This document shows, one piece after another, positions 24,717 through 35,558 of a DNA stretch of 64,000 bases (position 1 is the first letter of the stretch; the number at the start of each line of letters is the position of its first letter). Under the pieces are notes generated by a model, which was not told the origin of the DNA, did no database searches, and worked only from the letters and a program-made list of their open reading frames with translations. The stretch is from Eriocheir sinensis (lineage: Eukaryota; Arthropoda; Malacostraca; Decapoda; Varunidae), in the NCBI RefSeq assembly GCF_024679095.1, contig NC_066531.1, forward strand, positions 10,309,234 through 10,373,233, written 5' to 3'. The position numbers were made by a program, and so were the translations under genes.

Positions 24717-25217
24717 TCGAAGTATATACCTACAGTGTGTGTCATATGGGGGGCACCTTAATCTTTACGCCCCGTGCGGGGCTTGGGCGTCAGATTGGGT
24801 GCATAAGGTAGCTTTTAGCGTGTTGTCTTTTAGCTCATCGGTGGCGTTGTTGATATGCTGCCCAGACTTCTGTTCAGAAAGCACGGGTTTGATTCCTGGC
24901 AGAGTGGTGTTTTTTAGTTTTTTTGTGTTTGTTTAAAGACAGTTCCTCGATGTATATACCCACAGTGTGTGTCATATGGGGCTGATTAAAAGTGTATCCA
25001 ACAAGTCACGAGTGTGAGCGGGACACCTTAACCTTCACGCCCCGTGCGGGGATGGGGCGTCAGATTGGCTGCACAAGGTAGCTTCTGGCGTGGTGTCGTT
25101 TAGCTCATCGGTGGCGTGGTTGATATGCTGCCTTGACCTCTTTTCAGAAGGCACGGGTTCGATTCCTGGCACAGTGGTGTTGTTGAGATATTTTCTATGT
25201 TGTTTAAAGACAGTTAC

Positions 25218-25220
<3 letters not shown>
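24717..25220 (+). mobile_element. SINE-2 tandem array (about two units, 270-bp period)
   Basis: The string GGGCGTCAGATTGG occurs at 24785 and 25055. Each unit has a tRNA-like head (TTTAGCTCATCGGTGGCGT; B box GGGTTTGATTCCTGGC and GGGTTCGATTCCTGGC) followed by the body TTTAAAGACAGTT. It lies in intron 1 of the host gene. Confidence 0.8.

Positions 25221-25310
<90 letters not shown>
25221..25310. repeat. (TA)n microsatellite, 56 bp upstream of exon 2
   Basis: About 45 TA units, again grown from the end of a SINE-2 body. It ends only 56 bp before the first base of coding exon 2. Confidence 0.95.
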
Positions 25311-25313
<3 letters not shown>

Positions 25314-25366
25314 GTATTCAGTTAGTCTATGTATCCAACTATCTAACTTTCGTTGTTACTTCACAG

Positions 25367-25457
25367 GAAAGTTCCAACCCTGAGGATGTGCTTCCGAAAA
25401 CGGAGTAATATTCTGTGGGCTTGTGACATGAACCGCGAGGAGCTCAATTTCTTCCAG
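25367..25457 (+). CDS. Exon 2 of condensation / acyltransferase-fold gene
   Basis: Bounded by acceptor TTACTTCACAG and donor CAG|GTAGTG. Joined to exon 1 in phase 2 it reads R-KVPTLRMCFRKRSNILWACD-MNREELNFFQ. The PTLRMCF stretch followed by a charged loop and a xxFFQ end is the typical second segment of the N-terminal subdomain of these enzymes. It ends in phase 0, which is exactly the phase at which exon 3 begins. Confidence 0.85.
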
Positions 25458-25589
25458 GTAGTGTAACATGAACCTGTAAACATCAAAGCAATGCTTACCC
25501 CCATTCTGATATTAAATGAATACTAAGATAATGCTTCTCACTTCTTATTATTTAATTTAATTATTCCATAAAATATTTTTGCCTAACTG
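25458..25589. other. Start of intron 2
   Basis: Unique-looking AT-rich DNA between the exon 2 donor and the first Gypsy homology. Confidence 0.5.
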
Positions 25590-27017
25590 ATTGCAGTGCT
25601 CGTCCTGGGAACAAGAAGTGCACAAAATAAGTCACACATAGCGACAGAGTTGCATGGAGGATCACAGGAGCAGTGTACAGGACCAGTTACCCATCTATGC
25701 AGACGTTCTGCCGTATTTTCCAGTATATGGGTAGGGCGTTATGGAGTTAATCCAGCTCTTACGGTTTTCATTAGCATGGCGTATAGGAAGGGTCGTCGCT
25801 GGCCACGTACCGTAGCTTCTCAAGTACCAGATCCTCATAAAGGGCTGACAAAGGCTGGGAGCGGGCGACGTAGTCTACGGTCTGCAGTTTAACGCCACTG
25901 CTGACGGAAAGACCGGCCTGCGTGCCTAGCATTTCGTCCACCGGAGTTGAGTTGGGTGGCTGACTGGCGAGCGGGAAAGAGCACAACTTCTTGCACGCAC
26001 GCCACACAGCCGTCAAGACGGATGCCGAGATATTCTCCTTTAGTCGCTGGAGGCGCTGATTCTCGTTGGCGTCCAGTGTCTAGCTGTTCAGGATCGGTAC
26101 CAAGGGGCTATAGTCCAAGACGAAGTCCACGTGTCGGAGGTCATTCAGGTAAAACTTGCTCTTTGACATGGCTCATGCCCCTGCCAGCTCCTGAAGCCCA
26201 ATGGTGGCGTAACGATTCACGGTATCAGTAAGAAAACGCGAGTCGCGCTGGACCAGCCGGAGATTTCCTCCGCCTTGGTCCTGCAGGAGGGCGTAACAAA
26301 CACTGCACTGGCGTGAGGCATCCATCTGCATGATTGTGGGGAGTACTGGGTGTAACTTAGCGAGAGAAGGTGGACTTGACAGAGCCTCATTCACCTTATG
26401 AAAGGCCCGATTGTGGTCAAGAGTCCATGTGAATGTCCTCTTCTGGCTAATCAGGGAGGGAGCGGTAAAGCGGCGGCCATCTGGTTCATCAAGCCCATAA
26501 ACGACCTAAGATCAGTGGGGTTGCAAGTGTGGCAAAGTTGCCTCTCCGGATCGGCAGCGATATCATCCCCTCGTCGTTGTGGTGGAGGTGCGTGAGATAG
26601 CCTTTGTCGGAGAGCAGCAGGTTGTCTACTACCTTCATGCAGTTGGTCAAGCCTCTCAGTGTCGTGTCTCTTCGTAAATAGAAGGCGTGGTCCGTGGCCA
26701 CAAAACCCATGGGGCCACGGCAATAGGGAAAGCGTCCGAAAGGCTTCATACAGGTGGTGAGTGACTGGTCTTTCTCTGCCAGCAGAATTTGCCAGTTCCT
26801 CCAAAGGGTGTCGACCATAATGAAAACCATGCACTCGGTTCCATACTCTTTATGGATGTAAAGGGTGTGGGTGAAAGAGCTAGATGGGACACATGGCTTT
26901 TGAGTTTAGACAGGTCGGCGGCGATGCGTACCCACCGTTAAGCTTGGCCTCAGCCATTTGGTGACACCAAGGAATGAGTCGTCGCCAGCGGGGCGATGAT
27001 GCATTGAGCCATCATAT
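25590..27017 (-). mobile_element. Decayed Gypsy (K02A2.6-like), RT and RNase H part
   Basis: Minus-strand frames give the pol order: GIIAP-like start and VRIAADLSKLKSH (about 26900), PYxxxxGPMGFxATxxAF and NCMKVVDNLLLSD (fingers/palm region, about 26630-26720), DLRSFMGLMNQ, QMDASRQCSVCYALLQDQGG (RNase H start), FLTDTVNRYATI and TAVWRACKKLC at its end. Stops and frameshifts are frequent; the YxDD motif is degraded. The N-terminal edge at 27017 is where a 6.5-kb insertion cuts the element; the preceding residues are found at 33529. Role when intact: retrotransposon pol. Confidence 0.8.
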
Positions 27018-27852
27018 GAGTGCCCGGGTGCGACAAGGGACCAGGCGCCAACCACCGTGAAATTGAATTAAGTGTACTTTGGTTTTATAATTTCCCCTTC
27101 TTAGAAATAACAGTAATATGATCGTAGCTCTGCTGTGCGTGCAGCAAACGTTGATTAATCATAGTAGTGTGTAGCTCATCAACCATGTCATTGCCATCAC
27201 AGTCTCACTCAGTAAATATCCCACGTTTGAAGAGGCAGTTGTTGATAATCGTGGTTAATTCTAACACAAAACATTAGTATACACTACTGTTACCCAAAAA
27301 TTATCATCATATACATGAATCTTTCTTTAACTGGCAGAATAAAGGAACTTTATTGGAGGGGCTTTGATACGTAAGGTTTATCTAGCAATACGTGCCTCAC
27401 CAGCCAGCCCAAACTTTCGTACGGCATTGCTGGCGCCAAGGCCAAGGTCGCAGCTGATTGGCTGCACACTGATGACAGGCTACATCTTGCATGATTGAAT
27501 GAGACGTTTTTATATTACATGCCATAGCTAACTTCATATACGAGATAGTCAGTTTCTGTTGACACCATCAGACTCAGCAGTAACTGTAGAATCAAGAAGT
27601 AGTGTAAAAACTTGACAAATCAAAATAGAAAATGGTTTTACGATGAGTTGAACTGTGACGATGTTAAAAAATGTTTATAACATGTTTTACTTTTGCTCGC
27701 TTTATTCGAAAGTTGGTTCATTGAAAGCTGAAATCTACATTGCAATTCGTAGGAAAATCTCTCATGAACACGATAGTGTCCTTAAAATGCAGATAAATAT
27801 CCACATATTGAAAACACAAAGACATTTATACGAACATTTCAGTCGCCGGCCG

Positions 27853-27978
27853 GAAGCTAACCCCGGCAAACATGGCGCGCGGCGGCGATGGTGAGGGTGG
27901 GGGAGGGGCCCTGGCGGAGGGGGTGGGGGAGGGGCCCTGGCGGAGGGGGTGGGGGAGGGGGGGACGGGGAAGCACCAA
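27853..27978 (+). other. G-rich, CpG-rich patch with a duplicated 26-bp unit
   Basis: Contains GGCAAACATGGCGCGCGGCG and then two copies of a unit containing GGGGGAGGGGCCCTGGCGGA. Many G-runs of three or more on the + strand predict G-quadruplexes. It could be an old promoter/first-exon fragment, but no convincing exon continues from it. Confidence 0.5.
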
Positions 27979-28254
27979 CACGTCGTGTGTCGGGCACTCA
28001 TCATTTTTATTTTGTTTGCTTAGTTTTCTGCAATTTTACGTGTGTTGTTGTTGGGAATATGCATTAGGGTTTTCGTTTGTTAATGATGAATGCAGCGGCG
28101 CTAGAAAAAAATTGTCACCCGTCCATCCAGTGCAAATTATTGTTATGCCGGACGTATTACTTGGGTTCCGTGTCGCCGTCACTAGACTCCGTGGGAGGGA
28201 GATATGTAAACACTTTGCACAACTTCTGTAGTTTAATATTCTTCCTTAGTACGT

Positions 28255-28626
28255 AGTTTTTTTTTTTTTTTTTTTTTTTTTTTACGTTGTTGCCTATTGC
28301 GCCGGTAGGCATCTTCCCGGTGGGGCCTGATGGTCGGCCCAAGGCTTCTTCCAGGTGGGGCCTGATGGTCGGCCCAGCCCGTTCTGGCGCAGGCGAGTGT
28401 TTATAGTGGCGCCATCTTGCATTGGCTCATGCTGCCCTCCCGGAGCTCATCTTTAATCCTAGAATCTAGAGTCCGGGTTGATAGGTGGTCTTCTGGACAG
28501 CATGTGGGTAGTTTTAAGCCACTCGGCGGTGACTGAAAAATCCGAGTGGTAGCGTGAGGATTCGAACCCGCGTCGTCCATCACGCGGTGAATGTGGGTCC
28601 AGTACGCTACCAGTTCGGCCACCGCC
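28255..28626 (-). mobile_element. SINE-1 copy 5 with a different tRNA head
   Basis: Poly(T) at 28257-28283 marks the 3' tail. The core is standard, but the head at 28540-28626 reads on the - strand GGCGGTGGCCGAACTGGTAG with B box GGGTTCGAATCCTCACGC, unlike the GAGTTCAATCCCC head of the other copies. Confidence 0.85.
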
Positions 28627-28887
28627 TACCCTTCACTTCACTTCACTCTTGACTCTTCACTGGCCACTAGCTTACTATGACTGGGACTGGGACTCTCTCG
28701 CCCTCTTCTCCTATATATATCCAGAACAGTACAGTCTAGAATGTTACAGTATATTTTAGATCATACAAGAACATGTAGCAAAAGTATGTGCGAGTTGGCA
28801 ACACTTCCCGCCCCCCTGCTCGCTCTTCCCGGACCCTTCTAGAGCCCCATGGACGCCGGGGGAAGCTTCCAGCACAACATTATCAAT

Positions 28888-28892
28888 GAATA

Positions 28893-28923
<31 letters not shown>

Positions 28924-28941
28924 GAGAGAGAGAGAGAGAGG
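28888..28941. repeat. (AAG)n and (GA)n tract
   Basis: AAG triplets passing into GAGAGA. Confidence 0.85.
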
Positions 28942-29399
28942 CAAGGTTACGTAAGTGAAGGAAGTCATGGTGGGAAGGAGGGAGGGAGGGGAGGAAGAGA
29001 GAGGGTACAATGGGCGTGTCATAATAGGGCTGCATGTGACAAATACCTATGTATTATGCTAATATGCACTGTATTAATTATAAATTGTCATTGGCAGACT
29101 ACATTCAACATAGTCACATTGAATTTTATCACATGCTAATATTCATTGATGACCACTCATTCCATATTTCGAGTAAATTAACTGTAAATGGGTCCGAGAA
29201 AACACAAATTCAGCCGAAGACCTTCCATTTCGGGCACGGACACCACCATGCTACTTTTGCGTCAGCCTAGACGTAATAAAAAGTCACGACCTTGACATCA
29301 GGTGCTCAGGGGCATTCATTCTACTACATCATCCAGTGTGTCAGGTGTCAACGTCTCAACTCCATTCTACGGCCAGTCTTAGTTAGTGTGTCTGCCAAC

Positions 29400-32300
29400 C
29401 TAACACGCTCATGGTGTCAATCAACTTCAAGTATCTGTCAGCCTCACTGTATCAAACTCATATTCTGTCAACCTCACAGTGTGTTAATTTCACAGTGTCA
29501 GTCAACCTCACATTGTCAACCTCATTGTGTCAATCAACCTCACAGTGTCTCAAACCTCACAGTGTCTGTCAACTTCATAATATCAATCAACCTCACTTTA
29601 TCAACCTCATAGCATCTTTCGACCTCACAGTGCCAATCAACCTTATAGTGGGTGTCTACTTCACAGTGCCAATCAACCTTACAGTGTCAACCTTAGTCTG
29701 TCAACCTCACAACGCCAATCAACCATACAGTGTCTTCCGACCTTACAGTGTCAATCAATCTTACTGTGTCTTTTTACCTCACAGTGCTAATCAACCTTAC
29801 AGTGTCCTTCGACCTTACAGTCTGTCAACCTCAGAGTGTCTTTCAACCTCACAGTATCTACAACTTCAGTGTTAACCTCGTAGTAGGTTTCAACCTGAGA
29901 GTGTCAACATTAAAGTGTCTCTCACCTCAGTGTCAACCTCACAGCGTGTCATTCAACCTGAGTGCATCAACCTCAAGTGTGTCAACCTCAAAGAGTGTCA
30001 ACCTCAAAGTGTGTCAACTTCAAAGTGTGTCAATCTCAAAGTGTCTCAAGTTTCAACCTCACAATGCTGCAACTTCAGAGTACCTATCAACCTCAGTGTC
30101 AACCATACAATGTCAACCTCAGTGTCAACCCCACAGTGCCTGTCAACCTCACAGTCATTCAGCCTCAAAGTGATTTAACCTCACATTATCTGTCAACATC
30201 ACGATGTCATTCAACCTCACAATGTCTGAACTCTCACAGTGTCATTCAAATTCACAGTGTCTGTCAACTTTACAGGGGCTGTCAACATCACAGTGTCTGT
30301 CAACATCACAGTGTCTGTCAACTTCAGTGTCTGTCAACCTCACAGTGTCTGTCAACATCACAGTGTCTGTCAACCTCACAGTGTCATTCAGCCTCACAGT
30401 GTCTGTCAACCTTACAGTGTCTGTCAACCTCACAGTGTCTGTCAACATCACAGTGTCTGTCAACCTCACAGTGTCATTCAGCCTCACAGTGTCTGTCAAC
30501 CTCACAGTGTCTGTCAACATCACAGTGTCTGTCAACCTCACAGTGTCATTCAGCCTCACAGTGTCTGTCAACATCACAGTGTCTGTCAACTTCAGTGTCT
30601 GTCAACCTCACAGTGTCTGTCAACCTCACAGTGTCATTCAGCCTCACAGTGTCTGTCAACCTTACAGTGTCTGTCAACATCACAGTGTCTGTCAACCTCA
30701 CAATGTCATTCAACTTCACGGTGTCATTCAACCTCACAGTGTCTGTCAACAGTGTCTGTCAACCTCACAGTGTATATCAACCTCACAGTGTATGTCAACC
30801 TCATGGTGTCATTCAACTTCACATTGTCTGTCAACCTCACATTGTCTCAACATCACAGTGTCTGTCAACATCACAGTGTCTGTCAACCTCACAGTGTCTC
30901 AACATCACAGTGTCTGTCAACCTCACAGTGTCTCAACATCACAGTGTCTGTCAACATCACAGTGTCTGTCAACCTCACAGTGTCTCAACATCACAGTGTC
31001 TGTCAACATCACAGTGTCTGTCAACCTCACGGTGTCATTCAACCTCACGGTGTCTGTCAACCTCACAATGTTATTCAACCTCAGAGTTTCATTTAACCTC
31101 ACAGTGTGTCAACCTCGGTGTCTGTCAACCTCACAGTGCCTGAACCCTCCCAGTGTCATTCAACCTCACAGTGTCATTCATACTCATATTGTCATGTATA
31201 CCTCACAGCGTGTCGACATCACGGTATCATTCAATCTTACAGTGTCATTCAACCTCACAGTGTCATTCATACTCATATTGTCATGTATACCTCACAGCGT
31301 GTCGACATCACGGTATCATTCAATCTTACAGTGTCATTCAACCTCACAGTGTCATTCATACTCATATTGTCTAGTATACCTCAGAGCGTCTCGAGATCAC
31401 GGTGTCATTCAATCTCACAGTGTCATTCAATCTCACTGTGTCATTCAACCTCACAATGTATGTCAACCTCACAGTGTCATTCATACTCATATTGTCTGTC
31501 AACCTCATAGCGTGTCGACATCACGGTGTCATTCAACCTCACAGTGCCAGTCATCCACAAAGTATCATTCAGCCTCATAGTTTGTCAACCTCACAGTGTC
31601 TCTCAACCTCAGTGTGTCAATCTCACAGTGTCTATCAACCACACAGTGTCTGTCAACCTCATTATCTGTCAACCTCAAAGTTTCAACCTCATATTGTCAA
31701 CCGCAGTATCTGAACCTCACTGTGTCATTCAACGTAACAGTGTCGACCTCAGATTGTCAACCTTACTGTGCCTTCCAACCTCAGTGTCTGTCAACTTCAC
31801 ATTGTCAACCTCACTCATTCAACCTAACAGTGTTAACCTCAGATCGTCAACCTCACTGTGTCTGTTAACCTCAGTTTATGTCAACATCAGTGACGTTCAA
31901 CCTCAGTGTGTCAATCTCATTGTCTATCAACATCACAGTGTCATTCAACCTCACAGTGCCTGTCAACTTCAGAGTGTCATTCAACCTCACAGTGTCTTAA
32001 CCTCACTGTCTCAACCTCACAGGGTCTCTCAATCTCAGTGTCTGTCAACCACACAGTGTCTGTCAACCTCACAGTTTCATTCAACCACACAGTGTGTCAA
32101 CCTTACTGTTTGTCAACCTGACAGTGTCTCTCAACCTCACTTTGTCTGTCAACCTCACACACTGTGTTCACTCTCACAGTGCCAATGAACCTCACAGTTT
32201 TTCAACTTTACAGTCCCAATCAACCTCACAGTGTCTCGACTTCTCAGTATTATCCTCACAGTGCCAACCATTCTCACAATGTCAATCTCACAGTGCCAAT

Positions 32301-32555
32301 GAACCTCACAGTTTTTCAACTTTACAGTCCCAATCAACCTCACAGTGTCTCGACTTCTCAGTATTATCTTCACAGTGCCAACCATTCTCACAATGTCAAC
32401 CTTACAGTGCCAATCAATCTCGGTGTCAATCTCCCAGTGTCTGTCAACATTACAGTGCCAATTAGCCTCACAGTCCGTCTGTCAACCACACAGTGCACGG
32501 CTGTCAACCTCACAGTCCGTCAATCAACATCACAGTCTATCTGCCAGTTTCACAG
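29400..32555. repeat. 18-bp tandem array, about 3.1 kb
   Basis: The unit is TGTCTGTCAACCTCACAG with variants (CATTCA for CTGTCA, CATCACAG for CCTCACAG). The purest part is 30290-31050; the edges are more divergent. Longer units are superimposed: about 108 bp repeated at 31150-31370 and about 119 bp repeated at 32165-32400. The long + frames (up to 458 residues of SVNLTV, CLSTSQ or CQPHSV repeats, three frames at once) follow from a stop-free unit whose length is a multiple of three; nothing suggests translation. Confidence 0.95.
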
Positions 32556-32749
32556 TAAATTGTGTACTATAAGGATGACCATCAAGAGAAACTTTTACGA
32601 CGTGTATTTTTATGGTTGTTTGAAAAATACTTCACTTGTGAGGACACAACGAAAACACTGCCCAAGAGTTTGAAATGTGGTGGTTGACCAGTAAGATTTA
32701 TGACAATAGTAGGAGTTATTCGGTATAATGATTTTTTTTTTATTAGTAA

Positions 32750-32797
32750 AATTCATAAAAATGTGGTAATGTTAATTACCTAAGCATTCTAAGCGAC

Positions 32798-32857
<60 letters not shown>

Positions 32858-32954
32858 GAAGGGGAATGAAAATGAGTAGGTTACAATATAGAGTGAAATG
32901 AAAACAAATTAAAAAAAATAATAATAATGTGATAATGGTAAGTGCCTATGCATT

Positions 32955-32992
<38 letters not shown>
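32750..32992. repeat. (GA)n tracts within a duplicated segment
   Basis: (GA)n at 32803-32856 and 32958-32989, each preceded by a related flank (GTGGTAATGTTAATTACCTA and GTGATAATGGTAAGTGCCTA). Probably a 150-bp duplication that included the microsatellite. Confidence 0.8.
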
Positions 32993-33528
32993 CGAGTGGG
33001 GAAGAAGTGTAGTGGAAGGGAACACAAGGAGGAGGGTGTCGTACGTCTGGCAGCGTTACGCGTCGTCCCTCCCTCCCGCGGATAGGGTGGCGCCTGCGGG
33101 GAGGACTAAAATTATTGTCATTCAACGAACATACGTACAGTTAATCTTTTACTTAGGAGTCTAAGACCTGTCCTAAATGAACTATTAAGAGATGCTGTCT
33201 ATCAATTGATTGTTTTTTCCAAGGTAGTAATTACTGGGCCATGTGAAACTTTCAAAATCCGAAAATTGTTCCTGCTTAACACACTGCATTATTCATCATT
33301 TTATAACTCTTTTGTTATTCAACATTACGAAATCAATGTATATCATGTAAAAGCCAAGAAAATGTAGTCTCTAACGAAATATAACACATAGTTGCATATA
33401 CTCTGTACAGGACACACGAGACAGGTAAAGCGATGGTGAACGACCGACGCACGCAGTGTCATTACCTTTACATGCAGTTTTCTCGTTTGTTTACTTTTGG
33501 CGCTTGGCCTCTTGTAGCAGTCAGCGCT

Positions 33529-33810
33529 TCATATAACCCAGTTCTTTCATGGCGGCTTCCCTGAAGGCGAGAGGATAAGCCGAGGAGTGTGTATCGCAAA
33601 TGACTGCGTCATCATGCAGGTGGATTTTCATCGGGGGACCTGCCACCGCCACAAATGTAGTTGTGGAGAACAAGCAGTTCCGACCTGGTTGGGCTTGGTG
33701 GAGGTGAAGTGGCCTCGGTGCGGCTCAGGGTGGAGTCACCAAGGCGCTCCGCCCCTCGACTCACACACTTTGGTACCGGCGTGCCAGATACTAGTATCTG
33801 CTTTGATAGG
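33529..33810 (-). mobile_element. Decayed Gypsy (K02A2.6-like), pre-RT part
   Basis: The minus-strand frame reads GPPMKIHLHDDAVI, then SSAYPLAFREAAMKELGYM, the segment immediately before the RT of this Gypsy type. The frame is completed by sequence at 27017, showing one element split by the 6.5-kb insertion. The other edge is cut by a LINE family A fragment. Confidence 0.75.
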
Positions 33811-34411
33811 TCGTGGGCACGAGAACAAGTGATGTCGTTGCGCACGTAGACGCAACATCCAGCTTTGGATTCAAATTTAGGATAGAGATAGTAGGAGGGA
33901 ACAGAATAGAGATTGCTGTCAGTAGCTTCAGAAACCTGTGTCTCGGGGAGGAAGAGAAGGTGAGGTTTAGAGGAGGAGAGATGGTGTTTCACAGAATGAA
34001 AATTAGAACGAAGACCGCGAATGTTGCAGAAATTGAGAAGAAAAAGGCTCGAGGAGTTATCAAGGCACCTCTCAGATCGGCAGCCGGAAGGGTAGTCCTC
34101 CCTGGGGGAATTTGTGCCCCCCCCCCCCACCCCCCAGCGGGGATTCCGAGGCACTGTTGTTGAAAGCCATTTTGAATTTTGAATTTTGGGAAAAGGTGTG
34201 TGTTGTATGAATGTAGTGTGGTGTGGATAGAAGAGGATCTGTCTTTAAAGAGCATGCTGAACTACTCTCTGGTGTAGATGAGATAATAGGGAAACGGTTA
34301 GTGAGGTAATGGGAAGGGTCTTTGGAGGGCTTCAGCACCCTCCTCACTTCCCATATATACCTCACCGGGAGTGGCTTGCGCCCGTTCGGTAGGTGTCTTC
34401 CTACCTACTCC
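33811..34411 (-). mobile_element. LINE family A fragment, 5' end and endonuclease N-terminus
   Basis: Carries the family's 5' terminus (ending at CCTACCTACTCC, as in the copy at 61835) and the endonuclease start: NFCNIRGLRSNFHSV, LLFLPETQV (catalytic Glu motif) and [14 protein letters not shown]. It stops at 33811, so the 3' part is missing. That is the reverse of normal LINE truncation and implies a later deletion. It lies inside the old Gypsy. Confidence 0.85.
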
Positions 34412-35549
34412 AAGGAGTGGATGCATGGGCTTGTGTTGGTTGCTGGACCTTTCGTAGTGCCCGAAGTGACGACAAACGTTGCACTGAGACCCTTTTGCAG
34501 GGCATTTGATGATGTGGAACCTGTGCTCTTTGCGACCACACCCATAGCAGGTCACTGCAACGGAATAGCTTATGCGGGCCAGCCTTTGGCATACAGCCCG
34601 GGCGAGGGTTCAAGCCCCTCAGAGCTTACCGTTACTGCTTATGCCCGTGCTGCGCGGCACAGCTCCTGTATGCAGTGTTGGGTCGGAGTGTGGTAGTGTG
34701 TGCGTCAGCAACCGTCGTATGGGCCGCTTTTTTCCCCTCTTGTACTGTGCGAGTCCTCAAAGAGCAGGAGGCGGGCGGGGCCCGTATGGTCGCAGACTTG
34801 GTGGCATCACAAGACCAACGCACCGTCACTGCTTCCTGAAGCGTGCAGCAAGCGTCAATGGAAATGAGTCGCTGCAACAACTGTCCGTTCCGTTCCGGCA
34901 TGGGCGTCATCCAGGTCTTCTTGCAGCGTGCATTCTGTTATGCACGCACGTCAGTCTACTCCGACAGACTCTTTAGACGTGCAAGGAAGTCGTCGAAGCC
35001 CTAACTCTCGGTATGTTACAGTTGGAGAAGGTGTGTCGACGGAGGGCTTCCTAGTTCCGATCCCTAACGTGCTTCTGCAGAAGGTCGAGCACCTCTTCCA
35101 CAGGACGTGATGAATCGGGAAGGAACCTGAAGCGTGTACTTTAGAATCCGCTGTGTTTCTGACGACAAGCACGCCATTAACAGGACAATTCTCGCCAGGT
35201 CGACCATGGTGGCATAATCCTCCCATCGACGCCTCAACTTACGGATGCATAGGAACGTCCCGTCAAGTGGGGGGCTGTGGGGGGTTGACAAAGGCCGTGA
35301 CATATGCCCCCAATGCTGAATCAGTGGCGCCATGCTGTGGCGTATGCCTTTTCTCTGGCTTGGTGGTATCATGAGGAGGGAAGGAGGAGCGTTTCAGCAA
35401 GACACTTGCAAGCAATGCCTCCAAAAGTTATGTTTTCCTCCCGACACGGGAGAAGGCGGGGTTGCGCCATCGCTGGCGGGACAAAGACCAAGGAAGGAGG
35501 GAGTGGTAGTTCACGGGAAGACGAAGATTCGGTGACGGTTTGGTAAGGT
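34412..35549 (-). mobile_element. Decayed Gypsy (K02A2.6-like), gag part
   Basis: Minus-strand frames give gag features: LRRRWEDYATMVDLARIVLL (about 35260-35200), LISIDACCTLQEAVTV (about 34860), and two nucleocapsid knuckles, CYGCGRKEHRFHIIKC and CNVCRHFGHYERSSNQH (about 34555-34430), the second with its last Cys lost. In gag these bind element RNA. Broken by frameshifts. The 5' end and LTR were not found; the MULE at 35559 inserted just upstream. Confidence 0.7.
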
Positions 35550-35558
35550 GGCGGGCAA

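Larger units (their letters stand above)
27018..33528. mobile_element. 6.5-kb insertion with 6-bp target duplication and weak inverted ends
   Basis: The Gypsy pol frame stops at 27017 and continues without loss at 33529. The hexamer TCATAT flanks both sides (27012-27017 and 33529-33534) but would be single in the uninterrupted frame, so it is a target-site duplication (5 or 6 bp). The ends are weakly inverted: GACAAGGGACCAGGCGCCAA near the left tip and, inverted, TACAAGAGGCCAAGCGCCAA near the right. The inside has no transposase I can see: AT-rich DNA, a G-rich patch, a SINE-1, a 3-kb 18-bp array and (GA)n tracts. Candidate non-autonomous DNA element of unknown superfamily. Confidence 0.55.

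Noticed and set aside
27872..28231. 119-residue frame beginning MARGGDGEGGGG
   Set aside because: Begins in the G-rich repeat and then runs through unrelated sequence; no domain or splice support.
29962..31580. Open frames of 285, 393 and 458 residues
   Set aside because: Three overlapping frames are open at once, exactly as expected from a stop-free 18-bp unit; no start context, splice or domain supports a protein.
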